A DNA stretch of 64,000 bases from positions 124,001 through 188,000 of the forward strand of contig JBCAML010000012.1 in assembly GCA_038503075.1 (NCBI GenBank), given 5' to 3'. Below the pieces are notes generated by a model. That model did no database searches and was not told the DNA's origin. It saw nothing but the letters and a program-made list of their open reading frames with translations. A program made the translations under genes and the position numbers. Shown in pieces: positions 1 to 11,783 of this stretch. Position 1 is the first letter of the stretch. Each line of letters begins with the position of its first letter. This stretch comes from Gyromitra esculenta. Taxonomy: Eukaryota > Ascomycota > Pezizomycetes > Pezizales > Discinaceae.

Positions 1-1020
1 ATAATGTTGAGAAGAGAGTGATAATTGCATCCTTCCACATGTTTTGGCCAGTTAAAAGGGTCTGACCTTGTGGATTGGCCTTGGTCAACTGTTGCGAGCT
101 TTCTCGTGCGAGTCCGTGAATGGCATTCTGTGGAGAACTTGCCTCGTTCTGGAAGAAAACATAAAATCAGCCGACAGCAACAGAGGTTTTTAATAAAAGA
201 AGCACAGAGATCTGGGAACCGAGTATCGTGAAGACTTGACTTTCGAGACAAATATGCACCAAGTGTGAGCCTGGAAACTGGTGATCGGGGTTTTAGAGAA
301 GGTGATGTAAAGAAATTGTTTGCAAAGCGGAAAGCAAAATTGAAGAAGGAGCACGCATTGCAGAGACTAGAGTGGGCTTTGGAGCGAAGAGATTGGAATG
401 CAGAAGATTCCCGCTCAATCATTTGGAGGGATGAGTGCAGTGTGGAAAAGTCGAAGATCCTCGCCAGGTCTGGGTTTTTAGAACATCCTAGGATAAATGG
501 ACAAGAAACTGCGTTCGTCTGAAGTTTAAGAAAACGCCTTCACTTATGATGTGAGGCTGCTTTCACAGTTGAGTTAGAAGTCCTTTAACTGTGCACACAA
601 CTAATGGCAGCGGTCGAATATGTGAAACTCCTCAATCAACACCTTCCTCCCGTTTATGAACAATGTTCTCGAATGAATGGCGATGTTTGCCTCCAACAAG
701 ACAACGCACCTATCCGCAAAGCACACCACACTGAACTTCCTTTCCGAAAACTGTATCGCTGCTAAAAGCATCTACCACTCTCTCCAGACCTTAGCCCAAT
801 TGAGCATGCCTAGGTTCAGTTAAAACAACGCCTTCGTGAACAATATCCTACAATCTCTGAGACTAGAGGTGGACTCACGGCACCTAAAGCAAGGTTAGCT
901 GTGGTCTCTCCATTATTTTGGGCTACTATCCCGGAGGAATTTCTTGAAAATCTGTTACAGTCAATGCGCAGGAGAATTGGAGCAGTGACTGAGGCACAAG
1001 GATGATATACAAAGTATTAA
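1..1020 (+). pseudogene. Decayed Tc1/mariner transposase, 5' end cut by window edge
   Basis: Conceptual translation in several frames gives successive parts of a Tc1-family transposase. First comes a helix-turn-helix part around bases 120-230 (LPRSGRKHKISRQQQRFLIK). Next is the block WRDECSVEKS near 424-450, which holds the first catalytic Asp of Tc1 enzymes. The second Asp lies in DVCLQQDNAPI near 685-715, and the third acidic residue in SPDLSPIEH near 783-810. The C-terminal motif AVTEAQG-stop-YTKY ends near 1018. Stops and frame changes interrupt it many times, so it cannot make protein. The order of motifs matches the DDE catalytic core of the family. I did not find the terminal inverted repeats, and the left one would lie outside the window. 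Confidence 0.85.
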
Positions 1021-3396
1021 ATTGTATTTCCTCATCTGAATCCTTTTGTTTTCGTCTTTCAAAGACTTATATTTGTAATTGTAATTATTCATCTAGATTT
1101 GTCGTTGCTTGGTTTAAAAAACATATATTGTCCGTGGTCTTCAAAATGACTTTTTTCGGTGTCATACCTAGTCGTCACGAACCTAACTGCTCAGGTACTG
1201 TGCATCTAACCAATGCGGTAGAATGCTTAGAAAGCACCATGGCCATATTATATATCCGCTATCAACAAATCACTTCTTGATATATCTGCCCCTCTCAAGG
1301 CTTCTAGGTGTTATTAATTATTTACTTCGCATATCAGCATCTTTATCCTTTGGAAGCAATCGGTACTCTAACCCGAGACGACGCTAGGGATACCTCCACT
1401 AAGGAAGGTATCGCATGCCCTTCGCAAAGCAGCCAACCAAAAGATCCTCTAGACTTTTGCACCCCTAGCTCTTCACTCGAGGCGACCCCGGCCCGATCCA
1501 TTAACCTTGCAGAGATTGTCGCCCGCGTGGATAAGGGGAGAGGGTTTTGAGGGAGCTTATATTCCACCCTCAGTATGGTAGCCCGGACGTACTACGGATG
1601 CAAGGTAGGTCTACCACTAGGTGGTAGACAGCTCTTCCCTCCGGCAAATCAAGCTCGTACGAATTTCATATTTTTACTAACTTTATGCATGGCGTGTGCT
1701 CGGCTAAACACAAACCACTGCTTTTATGCCGCTATTCTAACAGCTACGGGCAACTCAGCTGCTCATAAAACATTGCAAAATCTATCATCATAGCAATGAA
1801 GCCTCACAGCTTTTTAAATAGCTAAATAAACCGATAGTTCCGGAGGAATAAAACCTCAACTGTGGCTATAAAAAGTATGGAATAGAACATCCCAAGAAAT
1901 ACCTAGATGATGACTAAATATACGCAATAACTGTTTTATCCTATTTTAACTTTGAACTCAAAATTGATTTAGTATCTTGTCACAGAGTATACACTTAAAA
2001 GGACATCCCCCAGAGAGCTACGGTGCATAATAGAGACGCTTGAATTTCGTAAAACTCAGCAGGGTCAAGCGCCCTTAGTATAAAATAGGTGTTCCATACT
2101 CGTATTCAATTAGCCAGGTTTGAGAGCGCATGCGCCATAGCTTTGCTGGTTATTTCATACATAGCATTTTTGCTCATTAAGCACTTTTATCAGGTCTTTT
2201 AGAGAGTTGTGGAGGAAGAGAGAACTAGCACAAACACCTTGTCAGTTGCCGCATCTAGTCATACTCGTATAGCAGTCACTTCGTTCTCAATATACAGGAC
2301 TTCCGCCACCGTACCCCTTCAAATAGCTGTACTTCATCCCGCGTGATGCATTGCGTCAATGGATTCACGCCGACGGGCCATGCATTGTGTGCCAATTATT
2401 CCAATTTATCTGGTTGAAACAGACCTCTTTAGTCCATTTCGAGAGCCAAATAGTGTTCTCGTCCATCTATCCGTCCATCACCTGCCAGCGGAAAGAGAAA
2501 CTTTTCGCCGGAGGTAAATATGTTCCCACTCGACCCTTGGGTCAGTAAAATTCTTAGTGCATTGACTGAGCCCTCAGACATCTGTGATATCTTATTAGAG
2601 ACAAGACTTAGCCAATCATATCCACCGTTCTTATTGGCATCTTCATCCGAGGATATTTGCAATCAGACGATTCACTGTAAATATCGAGTGATTCGCCATG
2701 ATTGGACGACACGAATTGACCGAAAATGCTGTAGACACTCCGTAAGTTAAATAACGGCTTTATAGCATGAGTTCAAATTGAACTTGCTTTACTTAAAGCT
2801 GCGGCTTAGTGGTTGGTGGATGGATTTTACAGTGGCGGGAATGGGGACGCCAGCCCAAATAACGCTAGCATGAAAACTAAATAGAGCTGTATCGAAAGAT
2901 AGTGAAACCATACGGGATAAATTTGTTTAGCGAAATAACTAATAAATACTGAGGTAAGATAAACGATCTCTATGTGTTAAGTTTTACGTTGAGTATATAG
3001 GTAGTCATTTTCACCGAAAACCATGTATGCAAGTGCTATTCGCATAGCGATATATCTTCAGCGATATGTGTGATCACCAGCATTCCCGAAACCCAGTCCA
3101 ACGGCCTGGAATGTAGCCAATCCGATACAGCAATACACAGATAACAGTCACACCTTCAAGTAATCTGAAAAGGGGCGTGTTACTTTCGAGATATCTTGAA
3201 ATTTAAAAACAGCATTCATAAAAACTAACTCGCTTGCTCCAATGACAGTAAAATACATTTTTGGAAAAACTGAAAAAAAAATGCAAAATATCAAATAAAA
3301 ATAAACTGGTATCTCCAAACCACCTCTTCTCCCATAACAAAAATTATAGCTGGCGGGCGGAAAAACAAAGCATATACTCAACAGTGCAACCCCCGT
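1021..3396. other. Intergenic stretch, no supported gene
   Basis: Only short overlapping reading frames on both strands, none with splice or family support. The first few hundred bases are probably the 3' non-coding part of the transposon relic. A perfect 9-bp stem with a 3-base loop lies at 1609-1629 (GTCTACCAC TAG GTGGTAGAC). The part after about 3140 is probably the 3' untranslated region of the minus-strand gene that ends at 3397. Confidence 0.5.
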
Positions 3397-6300
3397 TCAC
3401 GCATAGGGAATTCTATTCCCAGCCCCGGCATTCCTCATCTTCGCTCTCTCTAGCGGACTCATACCTACCTGTCCTTGGCCCTGATCTGGTGGTTTTCGTG
3501 GTCCCTGGGGTCTCTTTTCCGGAGGCTGACTTCCAACTGGCGATATAACCCGATCAATCTTAACCCCACCGCCAATCGAACCACCACTCGACTGCTCCTC
3601 AACTACTTCATCCAGCGCCTTCAACGCGCCCACGATACTCTTATCGACCTGAGTAAAATCGCTTTCAACAACACCAACCCTCTCTTGTAACTCCTTGTCC
3701 GTCTCCTGATCGGCCGTCTCCTTCTCCTTCGCCATACTTTCAATCACATCCTTCGCGCTACCGGATAGTTTTGCCTCCGCAATCGCGACCTCGTTGGTGC
3801 TCGTATTGAGAAGAAGGGAAGCAGAGTGGAAGACCTCCATAAATTTGATCATTGCCTCTTTCAAATCTTTGAGCGTATCATGCGCGCATGTGATTTCGCG
3901 TTTCATGAGTTTTGTGTCGCCTGGAGAAGGAAGAGTACCGATAAGGGCGAGAACAGCAGCGGTTATCTCTTCGGTGTAGTTCAATTCAGCATCGAGACCG
4001 CGTTCGATGCTCTCTTCAATTGTCTCCATGAGTTGTTTGGTGCGCTTTAGTTTCTCATTCGCAGCTTGGAGGATACTTTTTAAATTTATCAGCAAGACAG
4101 CAATGAAGTACGGGTGGTGGGTAAATGTGAGTACACACGTCTTCTTCTCGCTCTCGTCAAAGTGTTTCTCCATGCTCTTCATCTTCGGTATGTTCCCGCT
4201 GACATACAGCGGCTGAATAACCGTCTTCTTGAACCTACGATCCCTCTCAATAATTGCCGCCTGCACTTTTTCATGTCTCGTCTCAATATACTTCCGCAAC
4301 TCCAATAAACCTTCAAGAAGCTCTGTCAACTCAACCCCACCAGTAGTAATCCACCTGTCTTTGCCAGCGACAGCATTAGGTATATCCTGCATGATATTGA
4401 GGTACTTATCCATAAGTCCTTTAATCCCCTCCTGCAGTTTATCGTAAACTTTCTGGAATACCTCCGAGCAGTATGTCTCATACTCCTCTTCTTCTTCTTT
4501 TGCTTCTTTTCGTGACTCCTTAGATTTGAACTCCATCTCCATCTCCTTGATATCGCCATACCCAATCTGTTGTTCGGCGAAAAGCTCATCGGTATACTCC
4601 TCCTGTTCTTCAGCTCTCTTCCGCCTCTCGTCGTCCAGCTTCCTTCTCCGCTTCTTCGCAGACTCGTTATAAGCACGGTTGATCACATCAATAAAGCTGA
4701 AGTCCTCGCCAATGGTATCAATTGTCTTCTTGACATCGTCCAGCACCTTTGTAGACTTGACTCTGGGAGCTCTATCAGCCGGTAATACCGCCGAAAGTGT
4801 CTTCAATACTTCTGGTATGGCTTGAGCTCCCCCTTTTCGAAGTTGCAGTGGCTTTACAGGTTCTGGCTCAGGTGGAAAATAGCTCTCCCTCCCCTTACCT
4901 TGTGGATCATCCGAATCTGGAGTGGAGAAGATATTTGAGCTTCCAGCGGAGCTAGGATACCCTCCAGAGCCAGGTGTGAACGGTGGGTACCCTCCATCTA
5001 TGAATGTCTTCGCCCCCTTTAGTGGTCCAAATGGTTGAGGTCCTGCTGTCGTCGCAGGTGAAGCTGGGAGAGTATCTGCTCTTGCTGGAGGCGGGAAGGC
5101 GCTGACCGTATCTCGGCTGGAACCGGATCCTTGGACAGGGGTGTTGGACATGATAACTGAAGCTCTCTTTGGATCGTATGGAACATATTGCGATCCGCGC
5201 TCGGGACCAATGGGGGTCGGGGACCTTCTATCGTCTGGTTGGCTGACTGGGTTATTGATTGTTTGGTACGGCTTATACGGGTCCGGCGGTGTCGCTTGTG
5301 ACGTCCTCGGAGGTTCAGATGCGCGGAATGGAACATATTTATTCTCAGGCTCTGGTGGGCTTGGAGATCTTCGAGTAGTGGGATTAAATGCTGCATATTT
5401 ATTTCGTCCAGTTTCAGGAGGAGATACTGAAGCGCTGTCTGGGCGGAAAGGCTGATACGTTGATGAACGTTTATTGATCACCAATGGCTCAGGTGATATA
5501 GGTTCAGGAGTCTGCGGTTTCGGAGTTGGCGCTTTTGGGGTCATTGGTCTTTGTGCTTGCGGGACAACCTCCGGAAGGCTCGAGGGAGACCTAAAATCAG
5601 GCCCTGGGGAGGACGACATGCTGCTTGGAGGTGGCACAAAGATCTGCGCTGCAGGTGCAGCTGGCGTGAGCGGCTTCGGTTGATACGGTTGATCAGCGGG
5701 TTTACTCTCCACCGTGACCTCCGCTACTTGTTCTAGCTTATCCTTTAACTCCTTCTCTTCCTTTGGTGTTCCATAGCCCGCACCTGGTAGCCTATACACA
5801 CTGCTCTGTCGACTTGGTGGATCACCCAGTGCAGTCGGATACCGTTGTCCTCGTACAAAGTACTCATTCTCCATGAACTCAGTGAAGATCTTGAGTTTCT
5901 CCTCGTCAGTTTGAGCTGCAACCTCCGCCTGGATCATGTCAATGAAACGGCTGATTGAATCCGCGTAAAACTGCTCAATATTATCGAGTGGATGTGGTTC
6001 TTCCGGCTCCTCTTTAACTGGAGGTTGAGTATGGGGAACCGATAATATGGGGGTGATAGTAGCTGCAGGAGTAAAGGCTTGTTGTTGGGTGTCTTTTTGA
6101 GATGTTTCAAGTGGTCGAACTTCAACATATGCCTGATTCTGATTTGGTCCTTGTGACTGTTGTGGCCATCCACCGGGTACATTTGCCTCCACTTCCTGGT
6201 GCTGGTTACTGGATAGTGGCTGTGGCCATCCTCCAGGGACAGGACCCAAGTCTGCCTGTTCTGCGAGTTTCTGCTGTTCTTGTGTAGTCACTGGCTGCGC

Positions 6301-8933
6301 GTTTTGGTTTCCTTGTTGAGGCCAGTCTTGGTTATTCTGCGGTTGCTGCTGTGGCCACTCTTGATTCTCTTGGTTTTGAGACTGCTGAGTCCATCCTTGA
6401 GCCTGTGGTTTTTGTTGCTGCTGTTGCTGTTGCTCAATATCTGGCTGTACCTGCTGTTGCAGCCATCCTTGATTTTCCTGCACCTGCGACTGTTGTGGCC
6501 ATCCCTGCGGTCCTTGTTGTTCTCCTTGTTGCGGCCATCCTTGAGTATCTTGTTTCGGGGGCTGCGATGGCTGCGGTTGCTGTGGCCATCCTTGATGCTG
6601 TTGCTGCTGTTGCTGCGGCCATCCCTGAGCTTCTTGCTGCTTCCCTTGTTCCGGCTTCTGCGCCGGCCACATCTGCCCCAGCGGCTGCTTCACCTGCTCC
6701 AACGGCGGGCCTTGCACATTCGTCATCCCACCTTGTGGAGTTTCTGCCCACTCCAGTCTCGGATCATTAAACACATACGGTGCCTTTGGCGACTGCCCCT
6801 GCCCCTGCCCCTGCTGTTTCTCTTGGTCCGTCTGCGTCGCTGGCATCTCCGCAATAGCCGGCGCTGGCGTTCCAGCCACTGGTCTCGGCGTACCAGCTCC
6901 CTGCTTCCCTGCTCCACTAGCCGGTCGCTGAAAACCTGCTCCACTCTGGAACGCAGATCCGGGCCTCTGATATGTCGCCTGCTGCGGGGATGAAAAGGTC
7001 GGATTCTGCGACGGCGGTGGCGTCGAACTGTAGCTCTGCTGGGCCCAGCCGCCGCCAGTAGCTTTAACTGGGGTTTGCGGCTTAAGTGGTTGTGTGTGCA
7101 CATTTTCGATCGGAGTGTCAGGACGGCTAACAACGCTCTCTCTGTCATCAAAGTGTTCCCAACTACTGATTCGGGGGCCGTCGAAGGCATTTGTAGGTAC
7201 TCTTGTCTCAGGCTTGCTAAAGAGAGGTTTGGTTTGGGCAGGGAAGGTTGGCTGTCGTTTCGGGGGAGGCGGGGAAGAGGTTGCCGGGGGTTGTTGCTGC
7301 TGCTGGAAGTGGGAGTGGTAAGCGGAGGCTTCCGGTGGTGGAGGGGGAGGTGGAGGTGGAGGTGTGGCAGACGAAGTGGGTTGCTGGAATTGAGGAGTGT
7401 TCCAAGCAGCAGGGACAGTGGGATTTAGGCTGTATGTTTGTGGTTGTTGGGCCTGTTGATACTGGTTTTGGCCTTGGTTCTGTGATTGATCGGGCTGGGT
7501 CCAATAACTATCTGGCTGAGTCTGCTCAATCTGGACTGGTGGTGGAGGGGGAGGAGGGGGAGGAGGGGGGGCCGGCTGCTGATATTGCTGCTGTTGATCG
7601 TATTGCGATTGGGAACTTTGGTATTGATATTGTTGCTGATCTCCACCATATTGGGCTCCAGGTGTTGCATAATCTGGATGGACCACGGGGGGGATGTATT
7701 TGAACTTTTTCTTTGGTGCATCCTGTTGAGCAGTGCTCCAAGCCGGAATATTTGCCGGCGGGGGAGGCACATAGACACCCGGGGCCGGATTAGTGTTAGC
7801 TGGCTGATATGAATTTACGCCGGCTCCTGTCAGGGATGGTGGGATATAACTAAGTTTACAAATGTCAGCTCTTTTCCTCTCGTCATATATCTTAACTCGA
7901 AAATATCTCATGCTTTAAACAAACAATTTTCGAGAAACACAGTTTATAGCCGAGAAAGAGGATATAACTCACGCAGGATGTTCATCCGTTGGACTAGCCA
8001 TCCCATCGCCGCTTCCATTTTGTCCGTACGCACTCCCTGGCGTCATTCCACCAATATTCCCACCATAATATCCCTGCTGCTGCTGCCCTTGCTCCGCCGT
8101 CTGTATGTATTGCTCCTGCGTTGCAGTATGCCACTTATGTCCCTGACTCATATGGATCTGCTCTGTTGGCGTCTGCTGGTACGAATTGTCACTCTGATAC
8201 ACTTGTTGATGTTGACTATACGGAGAGCCCTGATTGTTCTGGACAGGAGGCGGTGGCGGTGGTGGGGGCGGAGGCGGCGGAGGCGCTTGCTGCTGTACGG
8301 GGGTCGAGGGCTGTCCATATTGGCTGTAGCTTGTGGGACTATTGGTATAAGTTTGATTGTAAGCACCGCTTTGAGGCCTTGCAGGTGGGGGAGGCGGAGT
8401 TTGAGCATGAGATTGCCATTGCTGCAGAGGCTGCTGGTTCCACTGTTGCTGTTGATGTTGATGCACAGAGGGTGGTGGTGGAGGGGGTGGAGGGGGTTGC
8501 TGGTACGAGGATTGCTGCTGCTGGTATGGTTGCTGCGCAGGATATTGTTGATATTGTTGGAATTGGTTTGGTTGCGGACGATATCCACCTACAACCCCAA
8601 AAATCACTGTTAGATTATTTATTCACTCTAAACCCCTAAAGTTCTCCAAGTGAGATCTTGATCCTTCCCCTTCCCCTTCCCGGGGGGCAATTCAAAAGCA
8701 CAACGTCAAGCAAAAAACTTACTGGTATAACTCGGCACCCCCGTCGCCGTGCCTGGCTGAATCCCCCCGATCGGTACACCGGGAATAGTTCCCGCTTGCG
8801 GTGCACCGCCTGGTGGTCCGCCCGAAAACTGCTGTTGCTGGCCGTACATACTCTGTTGCTGCTGAGGAGATGCGGGGTTCTGAATGGGACCTGTCCACGG
8901 TGGAGGGACTTTATGGACGTATCCAGAATGCAT
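3397..8933 (-). CDS. Large Gln/Pro-rich protein with C-terminal coiled coil, four exons
   Basis: Function not recognised. My model joins 8933-8723, 8588-7973, 7849-4139 and 4075-3397, about 1738 residues. Splice sites on the coding strand are ACCA|GTAAGT..TTGTAG|GTGG, CTGC|GTGAGT..CTTAG|TTATATC, and AGAC|GTGTGTAC..AAAAAG|TATCC; phases agree at each junction. The third intron is 63 nt, open in frame, with TGCTGATA as likely branch site, so it could be read through. The N-terminal two thirds is low complexity: long Gln runs, polyproline tracts, and many QGWPQQ-like repeats (roughly 6150-6700). Next come Ser/Pro/Thr-rich segments. The last about 450 residues are charged and helical (KKRRRKLDDERRKRAEEQEE and following), probably coiled coil, with a basic Gly/Pro tail ending RIPYA. 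Polyproline next to coiled coil suggests a scaffold or actin/endocytosis-linked protein, but that is inference. The start is the first ATG after a CA-rich leader. Confidence 0.8.
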
Positions 8934-10812
8934 AGGATATCGCGCCGTGAGGGTATTTGTAGTGCAGAATGACCTTTGTGCTCGCTTTGTTGATGTTGTT
9001 TTGTTGACTGAAGTTTACGAGTTCAGCTTGCCAGGCGCAGCGAGCTTGGCGGAGGGGTTCGCGCTGGTGTAACGAAGATTCGGGGGTGGCTCGTGTAACG
9101 TGACGGTTGGATGAGTCTCAAGCAGGAAACACTCAGCGCGAAAATAGGTTTCTTTCTCTAGGAGTTGTTCGCGCAAGAGAGAGGGCCGCGGGAAAGGGAT
9201 TCTGCTTGCATTTGTATTCTATGGAACTGGGACGGTTTGTTTTTAGGCACCCTTCCCCACTGCATCTCCTGATTCCAGGGAGGGAAAGCACTTGCCAGGC
9301 CCCAGAAGGATCCGGTGATGGCTGGGTAAACGTCTGGCCGAGCACCAATGCGCGCACACGTGTTGGGATAAGCATTGTCGTTAAAATAAAGTCCCTCCCA
9401 ATTTCATTCTTGGAATCTGCACCAGGCTTCGTCATGCATAGCTTGTAGTGGTGATGATCTAGGATGAGTCGGCAGGCTATTTTTAGATTCGCGATTAGTT
9501 ATGTGGCTGGCAAGACACCCAGTGTGGCTGACAACTGCTGGCAGACGCGTGGTAGCAACGTCAACCCGTCACAGTCGAGCAGAGGAGAGGTATGATGTCT
9601 TTACATAGAGCACATGCAGAGTAAGTATTTACCGTATGGTCATACCGTGAATCTTTTGGCACGAAAGCATTGCTTCACTTAGTATCAGGAGATCACGTGT
9701 CTATTTGTGAGACATGCGTGATCACTCGCTTCAAAGCGTCACCATTTCACGGCATGTGCACATCTCGCGAATAACGGCGATTCTCAATACCCCTGGTCCT
9801 TCAGACTGCTACATTTCGCTCTCGAACTACTGGTCTCCACTTAGACAAAGGAATTATTTCGGTTTTTTTTCCTCGCATTATTAAGACGCATCAATACTTC
9901 CAAATCAAACCATCAATTAATCAGGTCAAACTGCCTCTCTTAACTCACATTTATCCTATAGCCTTGCCCTCCAAAATCCTTCGCCAAATCATTACAAAGT
10001 GTTATCACACAACTAGTATCTTTCTACCATGGCCAAACCCTATTAAAACACGTCATAATTTTCCAGGCCAATAATATAGCTCTAAAACGAGCGATGTCAT
10101 ACTTGCCACAACCAACGGCAGTTAAATGCCGCTATTATAAAATATGTGACTTATATTAGTACTCTTCCTCCAGAATATGGACTGTAAGTGGATGGCCACC
10201 GTTGTCATGCGGAGATCTTTATGCATGACGCTACTCTGCATAACAATAATTTATTTTTCTACTGTTCCCAACATCCATAGCCTCCACGCAGATTCTAAGG
10301 GCAGTTTGATAGGAAATTAACATTTAAGAAGGGTCTACTTGATACCCTTTCATTAAATACACTTACGACTGAGTAAAGTAAGGCTTATTACCAATACTTA
10401 TGAGAATTCTCTCTTAGCAAGTTTTAGACTTTTTTTCGCTGACTTTACATAACCAATCAAGAATAGGAAAATATTCATCCTAGTTAACCTTACGAGCGCA
10501 GTTATTTGAATTTAGGGGCTTATGGCTCTCCACTTCTATCATCTCATAGGTGTTCTATTATTGTCCCGTTGCTATGTCCGTCAAAGTTTGCTGCTATTGA
10601 TACATTGAAGGCGCATCTAACTAGTCAAACCATTCGGCAGGGAACACCAAGCGGCAGAGGCAGGGCAAAGACCAATAATCACGAACGAAGAATGATTGAG
10701 AGTATCTGGTCTAATTCTGCGATTCGATTACCTGAGGACCCAGAGATATGAAACATACAATCGCGGCCGAAAAAAAATAACTGAATCGTGTGATGGCACA
10801 AGATGTCACTCG
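8934..10812. other. Intergenic, promoter side of the Gln/Pro-rich gene
   Basis: No coding region is supported. The first about 70 bases upstream of 8933 are rich in CAACAAA-type leader sequence on the minus strand, as in fungal 5' untranslated regions. The rest is AT-rich DNA with short chance frames. Confidence 0.5.
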
Positions 10813-10973
10813 GTTTGTTTGCTGTTTGTTTATTCAGTAGGTACGTGTAACCCGTAGGTTATGATACATGTACTCTTACGAAAAACGTAAAACGCAAAAC
10901 GTGGGGACATAAACCCCAACATCATTGCACAAAACGTCCGTAAAGCACAACGTGAACCAAAACACACCCCTTT
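10813..10973 (-). mobile_element. Short (CAA)n-tailed retroposon, copy A (about 161 bp)
   Basis: The element lies on the minus strand. It ends in a CAAA/CAA-type tail (seen on the plus strand as GTTTGTTTGCTGTTTGTTTA) and carries the family core around 10840-10878. Flanking direct repeats ATGTCACTCG (10803-10812) and ATGCCACTCG (10974-10983) differ at one base and look like a target-site duplication. The core matches copies at 17305, 19507 and 46890. Beyond the core, the TTTGCG..TTTT..AAGAGTAC part is shared with the 46890 copy. It has no coding capacity. Confidence 0.7.
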
Positions 10974-10983
10974 ATGCCACTCG

Positions 10984-11783
10984 ATACTCCTGTTGAAGTA
11001 GGTTAATTTACTTTATTTTACCAGGAACTTTAATACGTATGTTATATGATTTCCAGATCTTACCCGACCTCTACGATATAATCGTTTAGGCGTGCTCGAA
11101 GGATTTCTTTTTTAGCTTTTAAGGCTCGGTGGCATCCGAGACTCGCCCTTAGAGTTTTTTTCTGAGCGGTTTAGCGGTTCGAGTGGGCAAGAATTGAAAC
11201 TTGGGATGAGAGTTATAAGTTTCAGCTGTGATAAATTTCGCAGAGCAATAATTTTGCTTTCATGTTTGCATATTTGACTACATGTACAGTATTTTAGATG
11301 TAAACTATCTTCAATTCCTTAAAAGAAGATGATTCCCTTCGCCCCAAAAAACTGGAAAAGTGTAACCAATCTTTCCTTCTCGTTCCACAACTCCCAGAGA
11401 GATCTGATAAAAACAGGAAAGAATAGGGAATGATATGTATTAAACATCAAGTTAAGCTAGTTAATAAAATTATGAAATTTAAACGAGCTTGAGCCTTCGA
11501 AGAACGAGATATACCTCCACCTGTCAATAGACTTTCTCCAGTATGGGAGCGATTGCACGTGACCTAACTTCACGTTCGTTCATATTTTGCCACGGCTCGT
11601 ACCAGCCGCTAAGGGATAAATACTTTCGTGGCTCCTTATGATTCACACCGGCCCCTCTTACTCTCATCTTGTATTTTATTTCATTTATCACTTTGCTTCA
11701 CAATAAATCTTCTATTCTCCATTTCCTTCCACTCACTACATATCAACCAACGAGGTATCTATTTCTCCTCAATTATCTCCAAG
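10984..11783. other. Intergenic and leader of the first paralogue
   Basis: No gene seen. The palindrome TACATGTA occurs at 11279-11286 and a CACGTGA site near 11557. The last about 150 bases before 11784 are rich in C and T, as in many fungal transcript leaders. The frame open from 11628 starts with GTG and reads through this leader, so it is not taken as coding. Confidence 0.45.

Noticed and set aside
6280..6993. 237-residue plus-strand frame rich in Leu
   Set aside because: It is the antisense reading of Gln- and Pro-rich codons in the minus-strand coiled-coil gene.
7978..8639. Long plus-strand frames rich in Arg, Leu and Val
   Set aside because: Antisense to the Gln/Pro-rich exon 2 (8588-7973); no promoter or splice evidence.
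11628..11783. N-terminal extension of the first paralogue
   Set aside because: It starts with GTG, encodes a Ser/Leu-rich run typical of a CT-rich leader, and has no counterpart in the second paralogue.
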